From NCBI RefSeq assembly GCF_001571245.1, contig NZ_BCTK01000006.1, positions 1-64,000 on the forward strand: 64,000 nt of DNA, read 5' to 3'. Every line of letters begins with the position of its first letter. Within the stretch, counting starts at the first letter, position 1. The notes under the pieces were generated by a model. That model was given only the letters and a program-made list of their open reading frames with translations. It was not told the origin of the DNA and did no database searches. Position numbers and translations under genes: made by a program. This document shows, piece after piece, positions 44,135-53,959 of this stretch. This DNA is from Achromobacter piechaudii NBRC 102461. GTDB taxonomy: Bacteria > Pseudomonadota > Gammaproteobacteria > Burkholderiales > Burkholderiaceae_B.

Positions 44135-45827
44135 GGTGAGCCTTCCAGCGACGGGAAATGGACTTGTGTGAGCCTCGCCTAGAGGCGATGGATGTGCGTA
44201 GCACTACCCCCTCGTTGAGCCAGTCATCGCTGTCCAGTGGCCGAACCATGAGCTCCCCAAGGTCGGGGTCCACCCGCCCAGCTTCGATCAGGCGGATCAA
44301 GTGCGCGCATTGTGTTATTCCCCCCATTTCTTGAACCCAATGTTTCTGAGCTGCAAACGTCCCGTGTTTGCGATAGACCGCCATTAATGCAGGATTGGGA
44401 GACACGACCTCCGCACATACGGTGCGTCCGACCAGGCCGCGGCGACAATTGGGGCAGCCAGCACCCCGAACACGAACGCCCGACACATCGCAGAACCGTC
44501 TTACGCGATCACGCAGCCCCTGATCCAGAGTGGCTTCGCCGTCAGAAAAGGGGATGCTGCAGTGCGGACACAGCACCGGTACCAACGCCTGGTTGATGAT
44601 GCCGATGAACAAGGTGGGATCGGTAAGCAAATTTCGAGGCACGCCCGAGTCTTCCAACCTGTCAAACGCACTGATAGCGTCCTTGACGTGGAGGGTGGCG
44701 AGAGTGGGGTGTCCGGTGAGCGCTGCGCGGATCGCAGACCGGACCGAGGCTTTGCCGCGGATCTCGCCAATCAATATCGAGTCTGGGTCAGACCGCAGCA
44801 TGTGATCGATGGCGTCCACCCAAGCGGCTTCCACGTCCTCTTCACTGGTCCCCGCAGGAATGATTGGCTCTTGCACTGCGACATAGACGACTTCGGCGCC
44901 ATTGCGGATGGTGACCACGCGGATAGGCTGCTCAACGGGGTCTTCAGCCGTGGCGATAATGAGTTCACCATCCGACTGCAGGAGCGCTTGCTTGAGGTAG
45001 TGATTCAACGTGGTGGATTTTCCTGAACCCGTGGTTCCGGTCACCAATACGATCCCAGACGTATTGCGAGCGAACTGGCGTATTTGCGCGCACTGCTCGG
45101 GCAAGAACCCCAGTTCGCCCATAGACTTCGGTGTGTCGCCTGTGTCGGGATAAAGACGAATGACGAGTTTTCGCCCTCGTGCGGCCGGGCCGGTCGCGAT
45201 TCGGCAGACAAACAGCCCGGACTGACGAGCGTAACGCTCCATTAGGCGCGCGTTCTGCTTGCGGGACGGCTCATAGTTGTCGGGCTTTTCGCACATCGAC
45301 GTGTACAGCGTCGACACCAGGTCTTCGGCAACGCTTCGGTCGAGGGTAAACCTCGCCTCTGGGATACCGTTGATCCGATACTTCACATAGGTCTTTTCCA
45401 CGTCTGGCAGAAAGTGGATATCGCTTGCACCAAGGCGGGCCGCCTCGGAAATCATTCGATTGATCTGCTCTTGTTGGGCGGTCTTGGCGTTTCCCTGGCC
45501 CTCGGCCATCGACAACGACGCGCCGTCCTTGGCAGACTGCTGCAGGCGCTTCATTTCCGAATGGCTGACCTTCCGCTGCTCAAACGTCACGCGGTTAAGA
45601 CGCAGGCGCGATATGTACGACATGACCCGCATGTCGTCGCTGTGCTCTTCATCCAAGTAAAGAATGCCGTCATCGGCAAGAACGACCCGGTCGATAACGT
45701 ACTCGGGCGCTTGCCAGTCCGCACCTACAGCGCTCAGGTTTTGGATGCGGCGTAGCGGTCCTGCGGGCAGCGCGAGCGCATCGCCATCAGAAACGGGAGA
45801 ATTGGGGGCATGGATCGTCGTGTCCAT
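44121..45827 (-). CDS. pilQ: PilQ, pilus assembly ATPase (GspE/PilB family)
   Basis: 568 residues. Walker A VTGTTGSGKSTTLN near 265, Walker B with SILIGEIRGKASV, and His box TLATLHVKDAI. A zinc-type CPHC...CPNC pair lies near 440-470, as in GspE. The N-terminal domain has no assigned function. Hexameric motor for thin-pilus extension at the inner membrane. Six bases downstream of pilP. Confidence 0.9.
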   Translation of the reverse strand: MDTTIHAPNSPVSDGDALALPAGPLRRIQNLSAVGADWQAPEYVIDRVVLADDGILYLDEEHSDDMRVMSYISRLRLNRVTFEQRKVSHSEMKRLQQSAKDGASLSMAEGQGNAKTAQQEQINRMISEAARLGASDIHFLPDVEKTYVKYRINGIPEARFTLDRSVAEDLVSTLYTSMCEKPDNYEPSRKQNARLMERYARQSGLFVCRIATGPAARGRKLVIRLYPDTGDTPKSMGELGFLPEQCAQIRQFARNTSGIVLVTGTTGSGKSTTLNHYLKQALLQSDGELIIATAEDPVEQPIRVVTIRNGAEVVYVAVQEPIIPAGTSEEDVEAAWVDAIDHMLRSDPDSILIGEIRGKASVRSAIRAALTGHPTLATLHVKDAISAFDRLEDSGVPRNLLTDPTLFIGIINQALVPVLCPHCSIPFSDGEATLDQGLRDRVRRFCDVSGVRVRGAGCPNCRRGLVGRTVCAEVVSPNPALMAVYRKHGTFAAQKHWVQEMGGITQCAHLIRLIEAGRVDPDLGELMVRPLDSDDWLNEGVVLRTSIASRRGSHKSISRRWKAHHGKA

Positions 45828-45833
45828 CGGCGC

Positions 45834-46349
45834 TTACCTACCTGGTTGAAAGGGCACCGCAGCGCCCGGGAAAGGAGAGCTGAGACGAGCCGGGCCATCT
45901 GATGTGCCTTGCGGGGCAGCTGCCGAGAACCCAAGTCGCAGGTCCTGGCCGTTGCGCGTAAGGACTACGCGATCCACGGACACCGACTTCACTCGGTATC
46001 CGCCAGGCACGTCCTCGCCGGCGCGCGCGGTTGCCTGAGCGCCGCCGACATAGACCAGTACCGCGGAGAGCTGTGCTCCGACCCCTTGGACAGATCGAAC
46101 CGTGGGAACGCCGGACGCGCTGCGGTCTTCGACGCGGGAGGTCTTCTCGTAGGCGAGCTTCGCTTCATTCATCCCCGTTAGGGCTTCATAGGTCAGCCTC
46201 CGCAGTTGAATCTCCGTGAGATCCGCCAGCGTGTTCGCGGTCGAAGGGCTTTGGTCTGGTGTGCGTGCTGTCTGCGCAGATGCGTGGAAGGCTGGGGCAA
46301 GCAGCAGGGTTACGGCCCAGATAAGCGCAGTTTTCTTATTAATTTCCAT
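45834..46349 (-). CDS. pilP: PilP, thin-pilus biogenesis protein
   Basis: 171 residues from MEINKKTALIWAV, with GGGAG upstream. A signal peptide ends near FHASA. The mature part is the PilP-type beta domain (AQLSAVLVYVGG then GGYRVKSVSVDRVVLTRNG), the periplasmic link between the secretin and the inner-membrane ring. Start overlaps the end of pilO by 11 bases. Confidence 0.8.
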   Translation of the reverse strand: MEINKKTALIWAVTLLLAPAFHASAQTARTPDQSPSTANTLADLTEIQLRRLTYEALTGMNEAKLAYEKTSRVEDRSASGVPTVRSVQGVGAQLSAVLVYVGGAQATARAGEDVPGGYRVKSVSVDRVVLTRNGQDLRLGFSAAAPQGTSDGPARLSSPFPGAAVPFQPGR

Positions 46350-47667
46350 AGATCTCTCCCTTAAGCGTGTAGGAGAGCTTGCTCTCCTTGATGGTCGTAG
46401 ACTGCTCCAGCAGACGAACGCCCCGCGTATCGAAGCCATCAAAAATGGAGACTGCGGGCCAGTCTGAGTTGATTTCGAAGGTCGCGGTGCTCCAGTCCGG
46501 AGGCGGCATGGCCACCTGGCTCTCCGACGCGCCGTGAGTCTGCTGAGCCTTTGGAGCGACCTTGATTGAAATCAGCTGCTTCTGGAGGTGCGAAACGAGG
46601 TTGTCCACCCGGAAGTGGACGTCCTGCATCTCGTCATCGCCTCCGGCCGGCGCTTGCGAAATGACGTGCACTGTCGCTTGGTCTGCGTCTGCCTGGATGG
46701 ACACCGTAGAACCCGTGGGGAAGGCGACGGCGGCGGCCGCTCTGAAGTCCAAGACGGTTGCGCGAGGCTGGCGCACATATGCCGCCTCGTAGGCATTTGG
46801 TGTGCAGTTATGACCTTGCAGCTCCCATGCTGCCAGGTACAGGGGCGTGGACCTAGCGGCGGCACGGCAGTGGGAGATCATGGCCTGCACCGATGGTGTC
46901 GTCGTCCAGGGGTGAACCAAAGCTGCAGGCAGCACATCCTGGCCGCTGTCCTTCAGAATTCGCGCGAGCTCGGCTTCTCGCTGCCGTTCGAGCTGCTCTT
47001 CGCGTTCTAGCTGGTGCTGGCGCCAAGTTTGGTAGGCGACAAGCGCGACAATTATTGCGACCAAAGCAGCGCCCAAGAGGATCCATTCGCGGCGGCTAAG
47101 GCCGAACCGAAGAGGCTTAAGCTTGTGGGTACGCGAAGCGGCACGCGCGAGGGCTTCCAGGGTGACCGATGAATCCCCACCAAATTCAAGCTCTGCGGGC
47201 GCGTAGACGGTGACTTCCTTGCCTTTCGACGAGAGCAACGCATAAAGCGCGCGAATAGCTTCCTGCGCTAGCGGCAGGGAAGCGAAAACGACATCGGAGT
47301 CCGGGACGACCCCGCCATCTTTGAACGCCACAATAGCGAATCGACCGTCGCCCACAGCAAAGGCGGCGATCAACGGATCAAGGGTGGATTGCCCATCTTT
47401 ACGAAGGAGCAGGTCCGCCACGATCGAGGCCAGACTGAACATGCCCTTTTGCACGCCGGCTTGTTTACGAACAAAGCCAGCCTGAATGATCGTAGGAAGG
47501 CGACGTATCGCGACGATGTCCATACCGTCGCGTCTGCCGATCTCCCTGGCCTCCTTCATAACTTTCTGGGGTTGAGAGAGCGTTTGCCAGTACAGACCAG
47601 AAACGAGAAATTTTCCGTCGGCAGATATGACCGTGACGGTACCGGCCGCGGTTTGGTTCGGACCCAT
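46339..47667 (-). CDS. pilO: PilO, thin-pilus inner-membrane protein
   Basis: 442 residues from MGPNQTAAGTV, 4 bases after the pilN stop. A cytoplasmic N-terminal domain of about 190 residues is followed by one membrane helix (EWILLGAALVAIIVALVAY) and a periplasmic coiled segment with EREEQLERQREAELARIL. Fits R64 PilO in size and layout. A longer frame to 47745 overlaps pilN and is less likely. Confidence 0.82.
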   Translation of the reverse strand: MGPNQTAAGTVTVISADGKFLVSGLYWQTLSQPQKVMKEAREIGRRDGMDIVAIRRLPTIIQAGFVRKQAGVQKGMFSLASIVADLLLRKDGQSTLDPLIAAFAVGDGRFAIVAFKDGGVVPDSDVVFASLPLAQEAIRALYALLSSKGKEVTVYAPAELEFGGDSSVTLEALARAASRTHKLKPLRFGLSRREWILLGAALVAIIVALVAYQTWRQHQLEREEQLERQREAELARILKDSGQDVLPAALVHPWTTTPSVQAMISHCRAAARSTPLYLAAWELQGHNCTPNAYEAAYVRQPRATVLDFRAAAAVAFPTGSTVSIQADADQATVHVISQAPAGGDDEMQDVHFRVDNLVSHLQKQLISIKVAPKAQQTHGASESQVAMPPPDWSTATFEINSDWPAVSIFDGFDTRGVRLLEQSTTIKESKLSYTLKGEIYGN

Positions 47668-47671
47668 GACC

Positions 47672-49420
47672 TCAGCTCGCTCTTGCTTGGAGCGCGCCGG
47701 TTGCGCCGGCGCCCTCGTCGAACGCGGAGTCATCTTCCAGAACAATCGGAGTGATGAGGATCACCACCACTTCACGCCGGTTGTTGGTCGAGCCACCGCC
47801 TCCGGTGAGCCAATTTGACGGGCTAAACATGCCGCTCCTGTTGCCCCTGTCCACGTTCTGCTCGAAGCCGGAGAGAATTAGTGTCTGGCCGGAGCGCAAG
47901 CGCACGCGTTGAGAAAAGATCCGGCTGTCTACCTCGGGCACTTCGATCGAGTTGTCGCCGCTCGTGACAGTGCGCAAGCGCGGATCGGTCGACAGATTCA
48001 TCGTGAACTGAAGGAGCATCTGTTCGCTGTCGATCATGAACGGCAGAAGATCCATCGAAAAGCCCGTCGTGACCGTTCCGGGCGTTAGTGCCGACGTCGA
48101 GCCCACTTGAGCCGTGGCGGTGTTGGAAACGGCGGCCAGGTAGCTTGTCTGCTTTGCGACTTGAACAGGAACTGGCTGGTAGTTCAGCGTGGTTACAGAT
48201 GGCTGCGTCACGATGGACACGCGACCCTGGCTCGATAGGGCCCGGAGAATGGCTTTTGATCCGGCAAATTGGCCCGCCGTGCCAGTCGCGGTGTCCAGAA
48301 TGCCTATCGAGGCTGAGCCAGCGCTGGAAGCGGCGGTAAATGCGTTGGCGACCGTAATTCCATAATTGCCGTTGAGCGACTTGTATACGGCGGTCAAGTC
48401 CAGCCCTTGGTCGTCGGTCTCCGTGCGCTGCACGACCGCCACGGTGATGTTGAAGAGAGCCTGCCGTGTGATGTTCCGGTTCTCGGTCTTCAGATACGCC
48501 GCGATGCGGGCGAGCACGTCAGGCGTGTCGGTAACGGCAATGGTTCCGGTGCTTACCGACAGACTCGATTGCCCCAGGCCTGGCGTGAGCATGCTCTTGA
48601 CCATCCGATCTACGTCTTCTGCCAGGTTCGATTCAATCGAGACCATAGTGGTCTGCGTGGATCCCCCGGACACTGTGCTGCCGCCTGCGCCAGAGGACGA
48701 GGTGGCGCCAGTGGCGCCCTGGCCACCGGCACCAGAAGATGCGAGTTGCGTGCCGGATTGGACGACAGACTGCATGTTGGTCTTAGACTGGATCGCGTAC
48801 ACACGGAAGACCTTGGTGTCCAAGTAGTGGATCAGGACCGTGCCGTCGCGGAAGGTCCAACTGAGCCCGAGTCGGGCGGTGATGGCGTCCAGCAGGCCGG
48901 GGAGGGGTTTGCCGTCCCACCGAATGCCGGAGATCGTCGTGTCGCGCGCCGACATCGAGGGCGCCGCCGCCGCGCCACCGAGCGCGCTGACTCCACCTGG
49001 CGGCATGGGGCCACCGTTGGCGCCAGGTGGGGTCATGTCTGGCGCTCTGGCCGCACGGGAGCCACCGCTCAGGGCCGCAATCGCGTCAGGCGTGACTCGC
49101 ACGGGGACCCCACATAACGCAGTGACCGTCTGCCCGAACTCAAAGACGCTGATAGGTGCCATCGGCACGAACGTGATCGGGCACTGCAGGGGTGCGGGAT
49201 ACGCGGCAGCAGACGGCCGGCTGATGGGCGTTTTGGACACCCAGGGACGATCGATCACTTCCACAGCCCGATCGCGCGTCTTGCGCAGGCTTTCCGCGCT
49301 GGCGGCGTGCTCGCCGTAGGCATCGTCTACACGAGCCTCGGTATCTTTGATTCGTTGCAGGGCGCATCCGGATAGAGCTGTCGTTACGGCGATCGCGAAG
49401 ACGAGTGCTTTCTTCATCAT
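47672..49420 (-). CDS. pilN: PilN, outer-membrane secretin lipoprotein
   Basis: 582 residues. Lipobox ALSGC near residue 18. Gly/Ser-rich linkers (GGQGATGATSSSGAGGSTVS) are followed by the C-terminal secretin domain. The latter has VSIVTQPSVTTLNYQPVPV and LLPFMIDSEQMLLQFTMNLS, then VVVILITPIVLED. R64 PilN is the secretin through which the thin pilus exits. Start at 49420 has GGGAG 5 bases upstream and overlaps pilL. Confidence 0.9.
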   Translation of the reverse strand: MMKKALVFAIAVTTALSGCALQRIKDTEARVDDAYGEHAASAESLRKTRDRAVEVIDRPWVSKTPISRPSAAAYPAPLQCPITFVPMAPISVFEFGQTVTALCGVPVRVTPDAIAALSGGSRAARAPDMTPPGANGGPMPPGGVSALGGAAAAPSMSARDTTISGIRWDGKPLPGLLDAITARLGLSWTFRDGTVLIHYLDTKVFRVYAIQSKTNMQSVVQSGTQLASSGAGGQGATGATSSSGAGGSTVSGGSTQTTMVSIESNLAEDVDRMVKSMLTPGLGQSSLSVSTGTIAVTDTPDVLARIAAYLKTENRNITRQALFNITVAVVQRTETDDQGLDLTAVYKSLNGNYGITVANAFTAASSAGSASIGILDTATGTAGQFAGSKAILRALSSQGRVSIVTQPSVTTLNYQPVPVQVAKQTSYLAAVSNTATAQVGSTSALTPGTVTTGFSMDLLPFMIDSEQMLLQFTMNLSTDPRLRTVTSGDNSIEVPEVDSRIFSQRVRLRSGQTLILSGFEQNVDRGNRSGMFSPSNWLTGGGGSTNNRREVVVILITPIVLEDDSAFDEGAGATGALQARAS

Positions 49421-50409
49421 TTCTTCTCCCACACTTCCAGTACCTTGTTGTCCCGATATGCGAGCCCTCGGAACTTCCTTTTCGCTGCGTCATACGCTGA
49501 AAGCAGATCGTTGGCTGCATCCAAGAACTCGCCTCGGAAGGAAGCCTGGGCCTCGATGACGTAGTCGTAATCGGGCTGCCATTTCACGGGTTGCCAGCCA
49601 GCTTCCTGCGCCCAGGCGTCGAGCGTTTGCTGAACGGTCTTTCCGACTTCGGCTTGCCAGGACCGATCGGGCGGCGGAGCCGGAGTTGCCGCGACCGTGC
49701 TCACGTCAACGGTTGCAATGGCGGAGGGCGGGGCGACTGCTGGCGCAGCGGCATTGGCGGCGAGTCCAGGCTCGGCCGCCAGCTGGGTCAGTAGCGGCCC
49801 GCCGATCGCGGCGCTCATGAATGCGGACAGGCTAGAGCCATCCGGGACAGAGGCCACAATAGGTTGGGCGGGAGCTTTAACGGGCGCTTGCAAGGGGGGC
49901 ATGGAAACAACGATGGGCCGATACGAGGGATCGGGCCCTGCAGCGGCGTCGGCCGCTGTGCGCCGGAATGCCAACTGTTCTCTCGTCGCCGGCGTCGCTG
50001 CGCTGCCCGTCAAGCGCGCGGGCGTGGCCATACCGGTATAGCTGCCTTCAGGCGGGAGGCCCGCACGCCACGCGAGCGCCTCTCGCTTGCCAAGCCTGAA
50101 CGCCAGACGCGACTCCATATGAGGCACGACGATATAGGGTGACTGCGACTCCCATGCGAGCAGGATTCTGCCGCCCGGAGCATCGGCGAAAATGGCGGGG
50201 ATCTCGGTGCCAGGGGCGAATTGCAGATAGACCCGCTGTCCGTTATCGAAGATCTGCACGGGCGATATGCCACTGTCTCCGGATTGCTTCCAGTTGAATT
50301 CGTAGACAGCGGGGATTGGGGCCGCAATCTCCGGCTGTGCCATGGTTGCGGCTGGCGCTAGCAGCGCGACCCATGCAGTCGCGAGTAGATGGGTGAGGCG
50401 TTGCTGCAT
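49417..50409 (-). CDS. pilL: PilL: VirB9-N-like domain plus TcpQ domain
   Basis: 330 residues. After a signal peptide (LLAPAATMA), residues 35-125 (FNWKQSGDSGISPVQIFDNG, then PAIFADAPGGRILLAW) read like the N-terminal domain of VirB9. The last 90 residues (SWQAEVGKTVQQTLDAWAQE, then ANDLLSAYDAAKRKFRG) are the TcpQ domain seen in PilL/TcpQ proteins that steer the secretin. The ATG directly follows the virB10 stop with no gap, tying the pilus and mating-channel genes into one transcript. Confidence 0.85.
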   Translation of the reverse strand: MQQRLTHLLATAWVALLAPAATMAQPEIAAPIPAVYEFNWKQSGDSGISPVQIFDNGQRVYLQFAPGTEIPAIFADAPGGRILLAWESQSPYIVVPHMESRLAFRLGKREALAWRAGLPPEGSYTGMATPARLTGSAATPATREQLAFRRTAADAAAGPDPSYRPIVVSMPPLQAPVKAPAQPIVASVPDGSSLSAFMSAAIGGPLLTQLAAEPGLAANAAAPAVAPPSAIATVDVSTVAATPAPPPDRSWQAEVGKTVQQTLDAWAQEAGWQPVKWQPDYDYVIEAQASFRGEFLDAANDLLSAYDAAKRKFRGLAYRDNKVLEVWEKK

Positions 50410-51723
50410 TCAGTAGCTCCTGACTATGTTCGGGTCAAGCACGAGATCTCGCGCGACGACGATGTTGATCTTGTCGGCAGGTTCAAGCGTGAGAGTCCTC
50501 TTGATCGATTGATTGCGTTGGAGGATTTGGCGGACGGTGTCGCTGAGAGCCTGCCCCGCCGTCCCGGTAAGCGTGGACGTTGCATTGCCGTTATTCGAGC
50601 TTCCACTGCCCACGTTGATGGTCACGTTCTGGCTGTTGTCATACCGACCCGCCAGGGCGGCGACTGCTGCGACCCCGAATGCGCTACCGAATCGCTCCCA
50701 GAAGTGGTCGTCAACCTTCGCGGCAATGCCGGCGGCGCCAGTGCGATCGGAGATGTCCCAGCCCCCAAGCGCGACTCGGCCGCCGCTCGGGAAGTCCATT
50801 CGGTTGACGGACATAATCATGCGACTCTGCCCCTCGGCGATGTCCGTACTGACCTCGCCGGTTAGTGCCGTGCCTCGCTCAATCAGGAGGTGCTCTCCGC
50901 GCAGGCTGTCGTAGACGTCCGAGGTCACCATGGCGCGGAAGGTTCCAGGGGCGTCAGTGTTCAAGGACTGCTGGATCACTGCGGGAATGATCCAACCCTC
51001 CCGGATGTAGTAGGGCGATGGAGCTGCAGACGCGAACAAGGGCGACTTGATGTCGCCTGCACCACCTCTTGGGCGGGCCGGATTGGCCTGCGGCCCGACG
51101 ACTTGGCCAACCGTGTTGGCCGACTGGCCGCCAGACTGCATCCGGGCAGCAGCCGGGGGTGCGAAGCCGCTGGTGTCAATGCCGGCGGCGGCAGCGACCG
51201 CTGCAACATCGCGGAGTGCGCTATCAGGGTTGGTCGTTGCAATTGGGGGAGACCTGGCGGGCTCGTCCTGGTCCTGTGCCTCCCAGAAGCCTATTTCAAT
51301 ACCCGAAAGGTCTTCGTGCTGTGCAACTGCCGTCGTATTGCGATGGTCCTCGATGCGCTTGGCATCGGCCTCTGTGCGCGTCGGCGTGAGGTTAGAAGCC
51401 TCCGCTGCCGGCTGTTGTGCCGGCGCTTGTGAGCGAGGTGGCGCTTCATCATCGTTTCTGGCCAGCCGGTCGCGAAGCTGGTCAGCGATCAGCCGCTGCA
51501 CCGCGAAGGGGTTGCCCGCCTCTTTTGCGGCGCGCTCCTGTTCCTCCTTCTTCGCGCGGGCCTCTGCAGCGGACTCGGGCGCTATTCCTGCGATTCGTCG
51601 GACAAGCACGAAGCCCAATACGACCACGATGAAGGTGATCAGCACGATCTTAATTAGGCCACGCGACACCGCAGTGCGGCGTTGGGGCGCCGGGCCGTTC
51701 GTTGTGGTGGTTTGAGCGCTCAT
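50410..51723 (-). CDS. virB10: VirB10/TrbI, trans-envelope scaffold
   Basis: 437 residues. A short cytoplasmic start, then a membrane helix (LIKIVLITFIVVVLGFVLV near 25-45), a Glu/Lys-rich coil and a Pro/Gln-rich linker. The C-terminal beta-barrel domain has IKSPLFASAAPSPYYIREGW and IPAVIQQSLNTDAPGTFRAM, then LERGTALTGEV-like segments. Spans inner and outer membranes in the core complex. ATG overlaps the virB9 stop by four bases (ATGA). Confidence 0.92.
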   Translation of the reverse strand: MSAQTTTTNGPAPQRRTAVSRGLIKIVLITFIVVVLGFVLVRRIAGIAPESAAEARAKKEEQERAAKEAGNPFAVQRLIADQLRDRLARNDDEAPPRSQAPAQQPAAEASNLTPTRTEADAKRIEDHRNTTAVAQHEDLSGIEIGFWEAQDQDEPARSPPIATTNPDSALRDVAAVAAAAGIDTSGFAPPAAARMQSGGQSANTVGQVVGPQANPARPRGGAGDIKSPLFASAAPSPYYIREGWIIPAVIQQSLNTDAPGTFRAMVTSDVYDSLRGEHLLIERGTALTGEVSTDIAEGQSRMIMSVNRMDFPSGGRVALGGWDISDRTGAAGIAAKVDDHFWERFGSAFGVAAVAALAGRYDNSQNVTINVGSGSSNNGNATSTLTGTAGQALSDTVRQILQRNQSIKRTLTLEPADKINIVVARDLVLDPNIVRSY

Positions 51724-52691
51724 TGATATGTCGCGTTGTTCAGGTTCTTGACGCCGGAGACGCCGCAGCCGAAGAGACCACATGCCTTGCCGCGGCGGTT
51801 GAAGATGCGGACTTCATCCTTCCGCAGCTTCAGCAGCGCGCCGTCGGGGAATAGGCGCTGAACCACGAAGTAGTTGCGGCGCACGGTAAAGTTGACGAGC
51901 TCTGCTGTACCGTCAGCGCCGAGTGCAAAGATGGCGGGAATTTCTTGTACGTCAGCGGGAAGCTGTATCCAGGTGAACTTGCCATCGTCGAACACCATGG
52001 CCGGCTTGAACGGGGCACTGCCATCAATGCGATAGTCGAAATTCGCCTTGGAGATGTCGACGATGTCCGCCGGCCGGCTGCCTTGGTCGGCGCGAGCTGA
52101 AGGCGACGTGCGGGAAGGGGAGGGCGCGGGCGCGTCCCATTCTGATCCACCCATCGGCCCATTTGTCCGGCTCGGCATAGGCCCGTTACCGCCGAATGTG
52201 TCGAAGCCCGCTGCGGCGAGATCTTGATCTGCGTCTCCAGCCCAATTGACGCGCTTGTAGTAGGAGCCCTTGGAGGCAGATACAAACGTCACTTGGTAGG
52301 TTCGAAGATTCGTGATGATCGTTGCAGTATTGAGCAGGTTGTCGCCCTTCGACATCACGAACAAGTCACGCTTAGTCCGCGCAGGCTTGAAGGTCCAGCG
52401 GCTCGCGCTGGTATCGGATGCGTAGTACCCCTTGAGAATCTCGCCTGGCGCGAACTCAAGGTGAACCATCGTGAATGGACGCATGAGCACGGGATAGTCG
52501 TAGTCACGATCGAAGTTGAACGTGACCAATCGAGCATCGAGCGGCATAGGAACCGCTGCGTTCGGGCCTGTGCTGGCGCGCTTCTGAGCCTGCGCGACTT
52601 CCGTACGGACGTCACTTTCCTGTGAGTGCGCTGGCGCCCCGATGCAGAGCAGGCCAACAATCGTCGCAATGAGGGAAAGGGCGTGACGCAT
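51720..52691 (-). CDS. virB9: VirB9/TrbG, core-complex protein
   Basis: 323 residues from MRHALSLIATIVG; signal peptide to AHSQE. The N-terminal domain has VTFNFDRDYDYPVLMRPFTM. A Pro/Ser/Arg linker leads to the C-terminal domain (FDYRIDGSAPFKPAMVFDDG, YFVVQRLFPDGALLKLRKDE), with a late Cys pair (CGLFGCG). Start overlaps the virB8 stop by one base (TAATG). With VirB10 it forms the outer-membrane core. Confidence 0.92.
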   Translation of the reverse strand: MRHALSLIATIVGLLCIGAPAHSQESDVRTEVAQAQKRASTGPNAAVPMPLDARLVTFNFDRDYDYPVLMRPFTMVHLEFAPGEILKGYYASDTSASRWTFKPARTKRDLFVMSKGDNLLNTATIITNLRTYQVTFVSASKGSYYKRVNWAGDADQDLAAAGFDTFGGNGPMPSRTNGPMGGSEWDAPAPSPSRTSPSARADQGSRPADIVDISKANFDYRIDGSAPFKPAMVFDDGKFTWIQLPADVQEIPAIFALGADGTAELVNFTVRRNYFVVQRLFPDGALLKLRKDEVRIFNRRGKACGLFGCGVSGVKNLNNATYQ

Positions 52692-53500
52692 TACTGAGCT
52701 CCCTGAATTCGGACGCTTGTGGGGCCAAAATAGTCTGTGAGCGTCCACCACTCGATCTTGACGCCGAGTGGGTTTGAACGCTGTTCGTCGATCGCCTGTT
52801 TGTCGGTCGAGAGAAGGAACCGCATCGTCAGAAGCTTTGTCTTTGGTTCTCCGAATTCCTTCCCATTGACTCGCTCCTGTAGGGTGAGAAGCATGTAGGC
52901 CTGTTTGCCGTCGACGCTGTATGTCGTCGAGTTTTCGGTGACCTCTCGCGTCAGGCCCTGTTGATCGGCAATGCGAACCCCGATCGGGTCGACCTTGGAG
53001 AAGTAGTTCGTGACCTGGTCGGTCGCGGTGCCGATCGTCCAACGCGTAGCCTTTGGAATGTCCACGTCGATGGAGTCGGACGGATTCGGCTTAATGGTTA
53101 GCAACCAGGTAGCCCACTGACGCAGGAAGAACGTCTTGTTGGCAGTCTCAGGCGTGAAGCGCTCGGCAACGCGGTCGGAGATCCAGACCGCGCCGGATCG
53201 CGAATCCCACTCCACAAAGTAGGGCGTCTGTTGCTTAAGCGGCACCAACTGATAAAGCGCGATGCCCTCAATAAGCGCCAATAGGAAGAACGCGAACGCG
53301 ACGAGCGCTGAGCGGTCGGCCTGCTGTAATGGCCGTTGAAACACCGCGTAGTAGAGACGGTGTGCGCGTTCGGTCAGAGGCAGGGCGTGCGTATCGAATT
53401 CGGGCGTGGCGACCTGCGTTGCGGCTGGAGCCGCAGTTTCTAAGGGACGCAGGTCAGGGCGACGGCGGCGCAAGAATCGGCCCGTGAGTTTGAAGGGCAT
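52691..53500 (-). CDS. virB8: VirB8, inner-membrane assembly factor
   Basis: 269 residues. A cytoplasmic tail of about 65 residues, one membrane helix (ALVAFAFFLLALIEGIALYQ) and a periplasmic nuclear-transport-factor-like domain. The latter has ATWLLTIKPNPSDSIDVDIP and VKIEWWTLTDYFG. First gene after a 620-base interruption in the minus-strand series that holds two opposite-strand genes, so its mRNA either runs through them or starts between. Confidence 0.9.
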   Translation of the reverse strand: MPFKLTGRFLRRRRPDLRPLETAAPAATQVATPEFDTHALPLTERAHRLYYAVFQRPLQQADRSALVAFAFFLLALIEGIALYQLVPLKQQTPYFVEWDSRSGAVWISDRVAERFTPETANKTFFLRQWATWLLTIKPNPSDSIDVDIPKATRWTIGTATDQVTNYFSKVDPIGVRIADQQGLTREVTENSTTYSVDGKQAYMLLTLQERVNGKEFGEPKTKLLTMRFLLSTDKQAIDEQRSNPLGVKIEWWTLTDYFGPTSVRIQGAQ

Positions 53501-53746
53501 GGTTAGGCTCGGCGATGTGAGTTAAGCGTGCGCATCCGGCTCTGGAATCGGAGGATGCACTTATCTCTTGAAGAAAGTCCGTATGAAGGGATAAACTGAT
53601 GGCGTGAGTTCGATCTTTGGCCGCAAGAAATGTCGGCCACACCAGCGGGCAGGGCACCCTTGGGGAGGCCCTCCATACCAGAGTGATTCGAGTTGCCGTT
53701 TGGTAGACTCGGATCCATCGAACAAGAAACGTATGGGGTGTCTTCC

Positions 53747-53959
53747 GTGTCCAAAGCAAAAATCGTCTTGCTTGTCGCAGCCATCGCAATTGCAGGCGGC
53801 GCGGCGGTCTTCGCACTGCAGAAGCCGCAGGGTCCCGCTGCTGCGACGTCGATTGAGCAGTCGAGCGTCGCCAAGCGGGAGGCCATCAAGCAGATGACGC
53901 CGCTTTGCCTGGCGGGCATGGATTGCCCCGCAAACGCATCTGCTGGAGGTAAGAAATGA
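53747..53959 (+). CDS. Small membrane protein nested on the opposite strand (virB7 slot)
   Basis: 70 residues from the GTG at 53747 (GGGG 9 bases upstream; a GTG at 53738 is also possible). One N-terminal membrane helix (KIVLLVAAIAIAGGAAVFAL) and a short exported tail with two cysteines (MTPLCLAGMDC). Its stop overlaps the next ATG (ATGA). It lies opposite to all T4SS genes between virB6 and virB8, where virB7 is normally found. It is not a lipoprotein by its sequence. Entry exclusion or inhibition is a guess. Confidence 0.65.
   Translation: MSKAKIVLLVAAIAIAGGAAVFALQKPQGPAAATSIEQSSVAKREAIKQMTPLCLAGMDCPANASAGGKK

Noticed and set aside
48407-49117. Plus-strand frame opposite pilN
   Set aside because: Arg/Gly-rich shadow; pilN is well supported.
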